A stretch of DNA of 64,000 nucleotides from an uncultured Prevotella sp. (GTDB taxonomy: Bacteria; Bacteroidota; Bacteroidia; Bacteroidales; Bacteroidaceae): positions 48,249 through 112,248 of the forward strand of contig CAKPZJ010000006.1 of the NCBI GenBank assembly GCA_934204655.1, written 5' to 3'. Shown here in pieces: positions 43,441-52,915 of the stretch (its first letter is position 1; every line of letters begins with the position of its first letter). Made by a program: the position numbers and the translations under genes. Under the pieces are notes generated by a model that was given only the letters and a program-made list of their open reading frames with translations, did no database searches and was not told where the DNA came from.

Positions 43441-46400
43441 TTATTTATCAGTTACAGAAATTTTCTTGCCATTCACTATATACACGCCGCTGGGCAGACC
43501 CTCTACCGAGTGGCCACGGCGCAGCAGCTGGCCGTTCAGGTTGTACACGCCATCGGCATAGCGGGTGGCCACGGGCTGGTCGGCATCGTCCTGTATATCG
43601 TCTATGCCAGTCGTCTCGTCGCCCACGCCGTCGATAATCACCTGTGGGGCGGTCTGTGTAGCCTTGTCCAGGGTGTACTCGAACCAGCAACGCAGACCCT
43701 TGGTGCCGTAAGGCTTGCCCTGGGGCAGGCGGCGCATGGTCTTATCGACCATGATATAGGCATACTGATTGTCTGTGAAGCTGAGCGTGGGGCGACCGTC
43801 TATTATCTGACCACCCTCATAGGTCCGGCAGTAAGTGCCCTTCATCACCATGGTGCCGCGGTTGTCACCGTTAACTCCTTTGGCCGACTTGACATATACA
43901 TTGCCATCATAATAGTCGGTCATCGAAGTGAAATTGTAATGTTCAAAATCGTTATTTGCCTTAACGGTAGGCCCATTGAGGGTTACGCCCAGGATGGTGT
44001 AGTACGGCTTGCCCACCGTAACCTTTTCGCTCTTTGCAGCGTTCGACTCCCAGGTCCATATTTCCTGCGTAGCTACGGCGTCTTCATTACCACCTGCTTC
44101 ATTGGCAGGCCAGATGATATAAGGAGTACCGGCCTTGAGGAACACACCGTCGGTTTCCTCTTTGACAGAGGTAAAGTTGACACGGGTGGGGGTCAGCCCT
44201 GTGAGCGCGGCTAATTTGGAATCTCCACCGAAAGCCTCTACAAACTGCGCCTTGGTCAAATTTACTGGCAGTATAAAGGTGTTCCACTGCCCTGGCTTGA
44301 ACGTGCGGTGCAGCAGCAGCGACTTGCCAATATAGGGATGGACGCCCTTGTCGATGTAGTCGAGCGATGTAAAGTCCTCGTCGAGGATAAGGAAAGGCTC
44401 CTTCTCGGCACTGGCACCACCAAACTGGATGCGGAAGTAGTTAAAGACCGTCCACTCGTCGGCCGTAGCCACCCCGTCGGCACCATCGGTTACCTCTACG
44501 CCTATGCGCAGGGTTGCTGGATTTTCAACGCTGATATTATCAACATAGAGCAGTACCTGATTGTCATACTTAGACAGGTTGGCATCCTTGCGGTACACGT
44601 CGTTCATCCACACCGCCGAGTTGTATAGCGGCATATTGACATCCATGGGCCAGTGGGCCACGCTGGGATCCGAACTGCGCAGCGTGGCCAGTTCCTCAGC
44701 AGTCACCGCGGTAAGTTCCTTGGTATTGCGCTGGGTGGCATTGGCCGCCCCGTCAGCCCGCTCTACGAAGAGCTTGGCCTTCACGTTGGTCATACCCTGG
44801 CAGTGAACCACGTACCAGCCCGGCGTAAACACCGTTATCTGCTGCGACAGAGAGCCGCGGCCGCCGTTATAGATGTTGGCAGCCATATAACGTGAGTAGT
44901 ACTGCTTGGTTTTACCATCACCTCCCTTATAATCCGCATCATTGGGCGATGTCTTATAGTAAGTATCATAGCCTATACGCAGCTTGTCTTTCAGCGTACC
45001 ATTGCTACCATCCTCGGCCTTCCACTGGCTGAGCACGGCACTCTCGCGCGAGAAGTCGGGGTCACTGATAAGGAACGAGGCATCTACCTGGTTGCGAAGC
45101 TCGCTGTCAGAGTTGTCCATAATGGCGCGATAGTCCTTCAGGGAGATAACTTTCCAGTAGCACAGGTCGCTCATAGTGCTGGTCAGCTCCACATCGGTGT
45201 ACTCGTTAGTCTTGCTATAGCTTCCTGTATGATTAGGGTCACAGTCGTACCACTTATTACGCTCTGGGCCATACACATATTTTTGCGAGGGAGCGAGGTA
45301 GAACTGCTTGGTAATTTGTTTTCCATCCGCATCTTTCCCTAACTCCTCGCCCTTATCGCTCTCTGCGTTATAGGGCATAGTGAGCGACAGGGTGTAGAGG
45401 TTCTGCCCTTTGCCTGAAGTATCAGCCACTGGGTCAATAGACCACTGCGACACCACGGGACTACTCATTCCGCTAAGGGTCGTAATGTTGCGGTCGGCAA
45501 ATACGCCACAGTCATACGGGGCGTTAGCCGCTTTATTGCCCGCAGAACTGACGTTGGTATAGGCCATGAAGTTTTTCTCATTGCCAGAAGCTCCGGCCGA
45601 CTTGGCAAACTTAGAAGAGATAAAGTAGGTCTGCCTCTTTTCGCTGCGGCTTTCATCGGCATAGATATAGTTGGTATATATGCGCTGGAGTTTTTTTCCC
45701 GCTTCATCATCTATGGTATACTGACCGTCCTTGTAGGTATATCGCACCGCGTCGCCCTCTCGGCCAGCGACATAGGGTACCATTAGCTGACCGAAGTACT
45801 CCTTGCCATTAATGCGAAGCCCCTTGGCTTTAGACAGGCTTATTGTGAGCGTATTACTTGTAACCGGGAAGTTTATCTTGTCCTCCCATCCACGTCCGGT
45901 ATAGTCTACATAGGCTTTCTTTTCGGTACCAACATAATAAATATGTACACGGCCAATGCTGTCGGCATATCCTCCAGCCGAAGACCAGTCGCCTTTCCAC
46001 ACCTTGATATTGTCACCAATAGACAGGATGTTCTCCTTTACACTGCTCGTGCAGTTAGTAAGATCCACCTCGGCCGTAATCTCATCCTTGTTAATGTCTA
46101 TGACCTTGGTCATGCTATACCCTGTGGCCCTATTGGCCTCAGCGTTGAATTTATCTTTCAACTCCTCGCCAGCCACCAGTACACTTTTATAGGTGGCGTT
46201 GCTACGATTTTTGCCTTCCACGTTACCCACCTCAATGCGGTTGCCCTCGCCATAGGCAAAGGGAATATCCATGCCAGCGAAAAGGGTTGTGGTCTGAGTG
46301 TCACCGTTGCGAACTACCACCCCATCCTTGCTATAGGTAATATAGAGGGGCTTCTTAGTATCGCTCAACTTTATTCTCTGACGGCCGGACTTCTCGTCAA

Positions 46401-47772
46401 ATTTATCAGCAGAAGTATAATCCAACTCCAAATTATCAGTAGTATCTTCGGCAGGGTAATAGCAATGCAGATTGTACCCTAACCACTTGCCGATAGCTCT
46501 GCCTATTGACAATAAGTTCTCTTTAGGATTTTTACAAGTGGTCAGGTCTATCTCAGCCTCTACTCGGTCGGTGTTAATGTCAAAGTCCAGGTTGGTGCCA
46601 CAGTCTGTATTTTTAGCATACGTTTTCCCTGCAGCAAGGCCGATTACCTTGCCTTCTGCCTTGTAGCCATCGTCTACTATCTTGATTACCGTTCCATCTC
46701 CCTTTACTATCTGCAGTTTATTATAGGTGGCATTGCTACGATTAACGCCCTCCAGACTTCCTACCTGTATCTTTCCGTCTGCCGTCAAAGTAGTGGCCAC
46801 ATTCGCATAATGCGTATTTTCCGATACCGCCGTTACCTCTAAGCCATTATCTGTCAGAACCAATTTTAACGGAGATGATGGCGAAACATCGTAAAACGAC
46901 CGCCTAACGCCATTAGGGTCGTTACTTCTGATACCCAGATACACCACAAGCAGTTCATGGGCACTAAGGGCCTTGGTGGCAGTATTGGTAGCGTTATAGT
47001 AGATATGTATATTATCGGCAATGGCGCGTTTAGCCTCATCGCCCCAGCCCCACTTGTCTATGGCACTACCTATAGAGAGGATATTCTCATTATTATTCTT
47101 GCAACTGCTGAGGTCTATCTCGGCCTCGATACGCTGCTTGGAGAGGTCTACATCATGGTACGAGCCAAAGTGGCCATTTGTACCCTTGGCGGTACTGATG
47201 GTATATGCCACGTTGCCTGTAGCGTTGTTTACGACCTGCAACTTTTTGTAGGTAGCAAAGCTCTCATCACCTTGCTGGCTACCTATACCTATCTGGCGAG
47301 ACCTGTCATAATGCACGTTGAAGAGATGGCTTAGCAGCGAGGGCACTTTGGTTGTTTCGTTCTCGTTAAGGGGATAGCGCACCAGGTTAGGCCCCGTCAC
47401 CTTGACCTCATTACGGCGCTGGAGCCAGAACAACTGGGGCACATCGCTCAGCACGGTGCGCGTGCCCCACCATCCGCCGAGGTTCAGGAACTTCCCTGTC
47501 GCGGTATTGTAGAACACGAAGATGCGATCCTCCACGTCGTCGTTAGTCTGGCCCACTGCGGGTGCCGTAGGCTGGCCCACGCTCCAATGGCTGGCTCGCG
47601 TGGCGTAAGTAATGGCCGTTCCGGGCAACTCAGCGGCCGTCTTGGGCTTGCTCACTGCCGTCGTGGTGCCGGCATCGTCACCCATCACCGCAGCCGAGAG
47701 GGCCTTGGCGGGTACCAATCCGACAAAAGACACCAGCATGGCTACTGCCCATCTGATAGTCATTTCTTTCAT
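43441..47772 (-). CDS. Giant secreted repeat protein with C-terminal sorting tail
   Basis: A 1443-residue exported protein; I use the ATG at 47772, which gives a signal peptide running to about AKALSA. Three tandem units of about 175 residues lie between about residues 160 and 690. Each has the pattern I.VG..EG.NRSNATYK, then (E/T)AE(I/V)DL..C ... EN(I/L)LSIG..I..W and a HxYY strand, suggesting a repeated beta-sandwich, possibly carbohydrate binding. Later parts (about 870-1200) look like further beta-domains. The end (GVYNLNGQLLRRG ... LPSGVYIVNGKKISV) matches the short Prevotella-type T9SS tail also seen in the M6 protease. I do not recognise an enzyme domain. It has its own promoter at 47998 and is followed by a small ORF. 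Confidence 0.8.
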   Translation of the reverse strand: MKEMTIRWAVAMLVSFVGLVPAKALSAAVMGDDAGTTTAVSKPKTAAELPGTAITYATRASHWSVGQPTAPAVGQTNDDVEDRIFVFYNTATGKFLNLGGWWGTRTVLSDVPQLFWLQRRNEVKVTGPNLVRYPLNENETTKVPSLLSHLFNVHYDRSRQIGIGSQQGDESFATYKKLQVVNNATGNVAYTISTAKGTNGHFGSYHDVDLSKQRIEAEIDLSSCKNNNENILSIGSAIDKWGWGDEAKRAIADNIHIYYNATNTATKALSAHELLVVYLGIRSNDPNGVRRSFYDVSPSSPLKLVLTDNGLEVTAVSENTHYANVATTLTADGKIQVGSLEGVNRSNATYNKLQIVKGDGTVIKIVDDGYKAEGKVIGLAAGKTYAKNTDCGTNLDFDINTDRVEAEIDLTTCKNPKENLLSIGRAIGKWLGYNLHCYYPAEDTTDNLELDYTSADKFDEKSGRQRIKLSDTKKPLYITYSKDGVVVRNGDTQTTTLFAGMDIPFAYGEGNRIEVGNVEGKNRSNATYKSVLVAGEELKDKFNAEANRATGYSMTKVIDINKDEITAEVDLTNCTSSVKENILSIGDNIKVWKGDWSSAGGYADSIGRVHIYYVGTEKKAYVDYTGRGWEDKINFPVTSNTLTISLSKAKGLRINGKEYFGQLMVPYVAGREGDAVRYTYKDGQYTIDDEAGKKLQRIYTNYIYADESRSEKRQTYFISSKFAKSAGASGNEKNFMAYTNVSSAGNKAANAPYDCGVFADRNITTLSGMSSPVVSQWSIDPVADTSGKGQNLYTLSLTMPYNAESDKGEELGKDADGKQITKQFYLAPSQKYVYGPERNKWYDCDPNHTGSYSKTNEYTDVELTSTMSDLCYWKVISLKDYRAIMDNSDSELRNQVDASFLISDPDFSRESAVLSQWKAEDGSNGTLKDKLRIGYDTYYKTSPNDADYKGGDGKTKQYYSRYMAANIYNGGRGSLSQQITVFTPGWYVVHCQGMTNVKAKLFVERADGAANATQRNTKELTAVTAEELATLRSSDPSVAHWPMDVNMPLYNSAVWMNDVYRKDANLSKYDNQVLLYVDNISVENPATLRIGVEVTDGADGVATADEWTVFNYFRIQFGGASAEKEPFLILDEDFTSLDYIDKGVHPYIGKSLLLHRTFKPGQWNTFILPVNLTKAQFVEAFGGDSKLAALTGLTPTRVNFTSVKEETDGVFLKAGTPYIIWPANEAGGNEDAVATQEIWTWESNAAKSEKVTVGKPYYTILGVTLNGPTVKANNDFEHYNFTSMTDYYDGNVYVKSAKGVNGDNRGTMVMKGTYCRTYEGGQIIDGRPTLSFTDNQYAYIMVDKTMRRLPQGKPYGTKGLRCWFEYTLDKATQTAPQVIIDGVGDETTGIDDIQDDADQPVATRYADGVYNLNGQLLRRGHSVEGLPSGVYIVNGKKISVTDK

Positions 47773-47997
47773 AAGTCTATTGTTTTTGTTTTTATTTTTA
47801 TCTCTTCTCACTTGCTAACGGGCACATACACATAGCCCACTTCTTGTCATCGGGAATAGACCAGCAGTTCTTAGCTCACACACGGGGGACAGACTCCACG
47901 ACCGGGTTAGACACGACACAGAGTGCCTTGACAACTCCAAAGCACGAGTAGTAATCCGTAATGTAACTTTTCGTTATAATTATTCGATATACGGCTG

Positions 47998-48005
47998 CAA
48001 AGGTA
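47998..48005 (-). promoter_or_regulatory. -7 box (TACCTTTG) of the giant repeat protein gene
   Basis: TACCTTTG with a TTG about 20 bases upstream, near the -33 position. The leader is about 220 bases. Confidence 0.6.
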
Positions 48006-48153
48006 TATAAATCAACCGATACCAGCAAGAAAAATGTTCTATTTTTTCGTTATCGGGGGGGGTAAACAGCCCATTTATCACCATAGAAATGGGCAGAGCA
48101 GTGGTTATAACAGGTGTAGAGGCAGTAAAGAAAAACGAAAGGCACCATCACCA

Positions 48154-48213
48154 CGAGTCCCCATACGGCCACGGCATCCTGCAAGGGGTGCGCCGTGGCC
48201 GTATGGGGACTCG
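48154..48213 (-). terminator. Long perfect hairpin downstream of the GH2 gene
   Basis: A 22-bp uninterrupted stem (48154-48175 with 48192-48213) around a 16-base loop, 41 bases after the GH2 stop. Confidence 0.75.
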
Positions 48214-48254
48214 CGGTGATACCTATTTATTATATACGCGCGCGTAGGAGGGGC

Positions 48255-51200
48255 CTACTGCACCGTAGCCGTGGCGTTAAAGGCCGTAACCTCGACCCGG
48301 GGCTGCGTGCCGCGTGTGTCCTCGTCGCCAAACGACACCTCGATGTCGCGACTCTCGCCAGGCATCAGCGCGAAGTAGTTATCTGAGTACAGCACGGGCA
48401 GTATCTGCTCGCCATCGTCGCCCTTCAGGTTCAGGCGTATCATCAGCACAGGTGTAGCCGACGGGTTGGTTACCGTTATGGTGCCCCGATAGCCACGCCC
48501 GCGCTGTGCTATCTGCTGCCGGGTCTGCAGCTGCACCTGGGGCAACTGGTTCAAGGCCCGGAAATCGGTGTCGCGGCGACTCTGCACATAGAAGTTGTCT
48601 GACACAAGATGGCCCCGGTCGTAGAGCGAGAGGTGCAGGTACCAGAGCGACAGGCTGTCGGGCACAGCCACGGGCATCACGTTCTCCGTAACGTCGCTGT
48701 ATGTGTCTACCCAAGCCGAGTCTGTATTTACCGTGCGGCCATACATGTCTCTAATCTCCATGCGCGCCTCCATATCGCACTGCGGCCCACGGCTCATGTT
48801 GACCACCTGGACCTGGCCGACCCTCGGGTTGTACATAATGTGCAGCGGCTCGCACGCCTTGCGTACTCCGAAGTAAGCCGCCGTAGGCTCCAGATAGTAG
48901 TCGTACGTCTGCCATACCGTCGATGGCCAGCACGGGTGGCTCATCCAGATGAGCAGGCCCTGTCGCTCTTGCTGCGAAGCCTCGTACATGGCGCGGTATC
49001 CGTCGTAGTTGAGCCACTGGGCCAGCGCGGTAAACTGGCGGGCGCTGTCCGGTTCGCCAAAGCGGTCGGTAAGCATCTTGACAAAGGTGGAGCCACGCTG
49101 AGCACCCTGCTGGGTGAAGTCGTGCTGTGCCCAGCCCAGTCCTATAGGCCACAGGTCATCGGGACTAAGCATACGGCACATGCTCTCGTACGACGGGATG
49201 TTAGGCAGGCCGCGCTCGGAGTGTAGTTTGTGGCTCTGCTTGTCAAAGTACTCCTTGAGGGGGATAAGCCTGTAAGGGCCGTGACCCGACACGCCCTCGT
49301 CGGAAGAGCTGGGAATGTAGCCCATGCCTGGGTGCAGACTGTCGATGTACTGGCGCAGGGCGCGGTCGATGGCCACAGGCGGATAGCCCTCGTTGCGGCC
49401 CACATAGATACCTATGCTGGGATGACGGCGTATGCGGCGCAGATAGTCAGTGGCGTTGTCCAGGAAGAGGGCGTTATCATAGGGATTGGGGCCATCGGCG
49501 GGGTTGGCCAGCCAGAAGTCTTGCCATATCATAACGCCGTGACGGTCGCACGCCTCATAAAACTCCTCGTCGCCGGTCTGGCCTACCCAGTTGCGTATCA
49601 TGTTACAGTTCATGTGGCTGTGGTAGCCCACGGCTATGTCGTACTCGCGGCCACGGTAGTTGAGGTTATTCTCTGAGAAACCCCAGTTGCCACCTAATGG
49701 GATGAAGCGCTGGCCGTTGACGAAGATTTGTACTTGGGTCTTCAGGTTAGCGTAGGTCACCTGGCGGATGCCCGCCTGATAGTGCAAACTGTCTATGCGC
49801 CCGCTGCCATCGGCTATGGCAAAGCCGGCATCGTACAGGTAAGGCGTGCCGTAGCCCGTGGGCCACCACAGGTGCATGGGCTGACGGGCCAACTGGGCAA
49901 ACTCAGTAGGGCTGAAAGCCACCTCACTGCTGGCATGGGGCGCTATACGCACCGTCTTGGCAAAGGCCAGCGGGCCTATCCATCCGCTCAGCGTGGCCGT
50001 CACCGTGGTATCGCGGTCGTTGGCCACCCATACCGACGGGGTCATCGTGGCCAGCGTATCGGGCAAGTCCAGGTGGGTATCTACCATCGGGTCGCTCAGG
50101 CTCACGCCTCCATTGGCCGTCAGGTACACGTCGTTCCATATACCCACCTCTCGGCCAGGCGTAGTGGTTATCCAGTCCCAGCCTATCGAGGCATGAAACG
50201 TGGGGTTGTCGGCTCCTAAATAGCCACCGTTCATGTCGGTGCTCTCGGTGTTCTTGATTTTGACGGCACCGAAGTGCGCGGGACGCTCCACGGCTATCTC
50301 CAGCTGGTTGCCGGTGGCCTTCAGATAGCGCGTCACGTCAAACCGCCCGCGCTTAAAGGCTCCCTCTACCCGTCCCAACGACTGCCCGTTGAGCTTAACG
50401 GTAGCTTTCCAGTTGATACCATCAAAGTTGAGGTACACGTGACGGCCCTGGTAATCGGCCGGAACGTCGAACGCAGTGCGGTAGGTAAAGTCGGCGTTGA
50501 AATAAGACTCTGAAGCCGCCCGCATGTTGTCGCTGTAGTTGGTATTGGCCACAGCACCTATATTCATGTAGCTCTGCAGCACCGTGGCAGGCACAGTAGC
50601 CAGCACGGAGCGGTCGGAGCCCTTACGGCTGAGCTGCCAGTCGCCGCCGTTGAGGTAGTAGCGACCGTCGCGCATGCCCATACGCTCATGGGGACGGGCC
50701 ACCAGCCCGCCAAAGCCCATCACCTGCAACTCACTCAGTACATAGCGGCCCGAGGCGTCCGGTCGGGTCATCAGCAGTCGTACATAGCGGGCCTTGAAAC
50801 GGCAGTTCAGGCTCTGCTCCAGCTTCTTGCTCCGGCGCAGGGAAGCCACGCGGCGCCACTCCTTGCCATCGTCAGACACCTGGAGTTCGCCCTGCTGGGC
50901 AGGGTGTATCCAGTTTATCACCACGCGGTTGGCCGTTACCTGTGTACCTAAGTCTACCATGACCCACTGGGTGCCTCCGCCCTCGCTGGCCCAGGCACTG
51001 GTGTAGTGGGCCGAGGGCAGGGCATCCTGAATGACGCCCTTGCGATAGAAGTCGGTCTGCCGCACGCGCCAGTAGGCGGCTCCCTTCATACGGAACACCA
51101 CGCGCAGGTGGGCCCAGGGGGTAACGTGGCTTAGGGGAATGGTCGTCTGCACCTTGCGGAGGGGCAGACGTATCTTGCTTTCCTGCTTGTTGGGGTCGCT

Positions 51201-51758
51201 ACTCATCGCCTGACGCGTGGCCACGCCGGGCAGCCCGTCACCCACCTCACGGCCTATGCTGGTCCAGGTCTTGCCGTCGGCCGAGGCCATCACCTCGATG
51301 GTGTAGCCGGCATTGGCCTGGGCCGCGTCGTACACGGCCTCGGCGTTCAGCCTCAGTTCATCGGCGGCAACTGTCATCCAGGTCCAGTCTAACTGCAGAT
51401 AGGTATCCTGTCCCTCTACATTAATGAGCGACTGAGGGTTGCCGTCGATGGTCTTTTCGCGATGGCGCTTGTCGAGGGCTCCCTTGGGGGTAGACACCAC
51501 CACCTGGCAGGGCTCGGAGGTACAGACCTCGCCGTCTGTGATAAGTTGGCCAGTCAGGTTGACATCGGCAGCCGATGACTGGTACACCATATGGTGGAGC
51601 GCCACGTTGCGGTACGTGTAGTCGCGCACCAGGGTAGGTTCAAAACTCTCTGAGGGGCGGCCGGGGTACACTCCTATGCCGCGGGTGTGGCCTTCGTCGG
51701 CCTGAGTGGGTAGCGCCAGGGCCAGCGTGGCCAACAGGGTTGCTATAGACTTTATCAT
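48255..51758 (-). CDS. Glycoside hydrolase family 2 protein with discoidin-like domains
   Basis: A 1167-residue secreted protein with a short signal peptide (MIKSIATLLATLALALPTQA). The N-terminal third contains two F5/8 type C-like beta-domains (about 100-230 and 235-355; TQWVMVDLGTQVTANRVVINW, RYVRLLMTRPDASGRYVLSELQV). The GH2 part follows: a sugar-binding domain (about 380-560), an Ig-like domain and a TIM barrel. Likely catalytic residues are Glu790 in YVGRNEGYPP (acid/base) and Glu848 in LHSERGLPNIPS (nucleophile). The arrangement resembles exo-beta-glucosaminidase or mannosidase-type GH2 enzymes more than LacZ. It is divergent from the GH43-GDPD operon, and the shared upstream region contains a diverged copy of the 64-bp segment. 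Confidence 0.9.
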   Translation of the reverse strand: MIKSIATLLATLALALPTQADEGHTRGIGVYPGRPSESFEPTLVRDYTYRNVALHHMVYQSSAADVNLTGQLITDGEVCTSEPCQVVVSTPKGALDKRHREKTIDGNPQSLINVEGQDTYLQLDWTWMTVAADELRLNAEAVYDAAQANAGYTIEVMASADGKTWTSIGREVGDGLPGVATRQAMSSDPNKQESKIRLPLRKVQTTIPLSHVTPWAHLRVVFRMKGAAYWRVRQTDFYRKGVIQDALPSAHYTSAWASEGGGTQWVMVDLGTQVTANRVVINWIHPAQQGELQVSDDGKEWRRVASLRRSKKLEQSLNCRFKARYVRLLMTRPDASGRYVLSELQVMGFGGLVARPHERMGMRDGRYYLNGGDWQLSRKGSDRSVLATVPATVLQSYMNIGAVANTNYSDNMRAASESYFNADFTYRTAFDVPADYQGRHVYLNFDGINWKATVKLNGQSLGRVEGAFKRGRFDVTRYLKATGNQLEIAVERPAHFGAVKIKNTESTDMNGGYLGADNPTFHASIGWDWITTTPGREVGIWNDVYLTANGGVSLSDPMVDTHLDLPDTLATMTPSVWVANDRDTTVTATLSGWIGPLAFAKTVRIAPHASSEVAFSPTEFAQLARQPMHLWWPTGYGTPYLYDAGFAIADGSGRIDSLHYQAGIRQVTYANLKTQVQIFVNGQRFIPLGGNWGFSENNLNYRGREYDIAVGYHSHMNCNMIRNWVGQTGDEEFYEACDRHGVMIWQDFWLANPADGPNPYDNALFLDNATDYLRRIRRHPSIGIYVGRNEGYPPVAIDRALRQYIDSLHPGMGYIPSSSDEGVSGHGPYRLIPLKEYFDKQSHKLHSERGLPNIPSYESMCRMLSPDDLWPIGLGWAQHDFTQQGAQRGSTFVKMLTDRFGEPDSARQFTALAQWLNYDGYRAMYEASQQERQGLLIWMSHPCWPSTVWQTYDYYLEPTAAYFGVRKACEPLHIMYNPRVGQVQVVNMSRGPQCDMEARMEIRDMYGRTVNTDSAWVDTYSDVTENVMPVAVPDSLSLWYLHLSLYDRGHLVSDNFYVQSRRDTDFRALNQLPQVQLQTRQQIAQRGRGYRGTITVTNPSATPVLMIRLNLKGDDGEQILPVLYSDNYFALMPGESRDIEVSFGDEDTRGTQPRVEVTAFNATATVQ

Positions 51759-51807
51759 AGCGTGTGCAGTTATACGGTTGTATGGTTTGCTTGTTCTTTC
51801 TGATAGT

Positions 51808-51861
51808 AAATAGGCAGTGCCCCGGCCATCCGAGCAGGCTCATGGCACACGGCTTGCACTA
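51808..51861 (-). repeat. Solo, diverged copy of the 64-bp hairpin segment
   Basis: On the minus strand TGCAAGCCGTGTGCCATGAG and CTGCTCGGATGGCCGGGGCA align with the 64-bp segment of the islands at roughly four of five bases. The hairpin arms GCCATGAGC and GCTC..ATGGC are intact. No palindromic arm surrounds it. It lies in the divergent promoter region of GH2 and GH43. Confidence 0.7.
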
Positions 51862-51909
51862 TTTTGACACAAAAATAACATTTTATAAAATTCTATTAAA
51901 ATAAATAGC

Positions 51910-51917
51910 TAACTTTG
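51910..51917 (+). promoter_or_regulatory. -7 box (TAACTTTG) of the GH43-GDPD operon
   Basis: TAACTTTG, 28 bases before the GH43 ATG. The -33 region is AT rich without a clear TTTG. Confidence 0.6.
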
Positions 51918-51944
51918 TGACCACAATCAACTAAAATAACATAA

Positions 51945-52913
51945 ATGAAATACTTTTTTACTCTTGTCATGGCTCTCTGCGCCATGACTGCCGCCCAAGC
52001 GCAGAAGTCCTGGAGCGGCAATCCCATCGACAAGGGGTGGTACGCCGACCCCGAGGCTGTGGTCTTTGGCCATGAGTACTGGATTTATCCTACTTATTCG
52101 GCGCCTTACGACCAGCAGACGTTCATGGATGCGTTCTCCTCGCGCGACTTAGTTCACTGGACCAAGCACAGCCACGTCATTGACTTGGCCGACGTTAGCT
52201 GGGGGCACCGTGCCCTTTGGGCCCCGGCCGTGGTTCACAAGGACGGGCGTTACTACCTGTTCTTCGGGGCCAACGATGTTCATCCCGGCGAGGTGGGTGG
52301 CATAGGCGTAGCCGTGAGCGACAAGCCCCAGGGGCCGTTCAAGGACGCCTTAGGGCACCCGCTTATCGGCGAGATAGTCAATGGGGCTCAGCCCATAGAC
52401 CAGTACGTGTTCCGCGACGACGATGGCGAGTACTATATGTATTATGGTGGCTGGGGCCACTGTAACATGGTGCGCCTGTCGCAGGACTTGCTCCACGTGA
52501 TACCCTTCAAGGACGGCAGTACTTACCGCGAGGTCACCCCCAAGGGCTACGTCGAAGGCCCGTTCATGCTGAAGCGTGGCGGCAAGTACTACTTCATGTG
52601 GTCCGAGGGCGGATGGGGCGGCCCCGACTACAGTGTGGCTTACGCCATCAGCGACTCGCCCTTCGGGCCTTTTAACCGTGTGGGCAAAATTCTTCAGCAG
52701 GATCCCAAGATTGCCACCGGTGCCGGCCACCACTCTGTCATCAAGGTGCCGGGGCGCGATGAGTACTACATAGTGTACCACCGCCGTCCACTGGGCGAGA
52801 CCGACCGCAACGCGCGCGTTACTTGCATAGACCGCTTGGAGTTCGACGCTCAGGGCTTTATCCGTCCGGTACAGATGACCAACCAGGGAGTACAATCCGT
52901 TAAACACAAATAA
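51945..52913 (+). CDS. Glycoside hydrolase family 43
   Basis: A 322-residue secreted five-bladed beta-propeller enzyme with signal peptide MKYFFTLVMALCAMTAAQAQ. The three GH43 carboxylates are visible: the base Asp35 in GWYADPEAV, the modulator Asp152 in QPIDQYVFRDDDG and the acid Glu204 in GYVEGPFML. The family removes arabinofuranosyl or xylosyl units, and some members remove galactosyl units, from plant polysaccharides. It is the first gene of a two-gene operon, with GDPD two bases downstream, and is transcribed away from GH2. Confidence 0.93.
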   Translation: MKYFFTLVMALCAMTAAQAQKSWSGNPIDKGWYADPEAVVFGHEYWIYPTYSAPYDQQTFMDAFSSRDLVHWTKHSHVIDLADVSWGHRALWAPAVVHKDGRYYLFFGANDVHPGEVGGIGVAVSDKPQGPFKDALGHPLIGEIVNGAQPIDQYVFRDDDGEYYMYYGGWGHCNMVRLSQDLLHVIPFKDGSTYREVTPKGYVEGPFMLKRGGKYYFMWSEGGWGGPDYSVAYAISDSPFGPFNRVGKILQQDPKIATGAGHHSVIKVPGRDEYYIVYHRRPLGETDRNARVTCIDRLEFDAQGFIRPVQMTNQGVQSVKHK

Positions 52914-52915
52914 CC

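Larger units (their letters stand above)
47773..48254. other. Leader of the giant gene and GH2 terminator region
   Basis: It holds a leader of about 220 bases, the TACCTTTG promoter at 47998-48005, and the long hairpin at 48154-48213. I see no gene and recognise no riboswitch. Confidence 0.5.
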
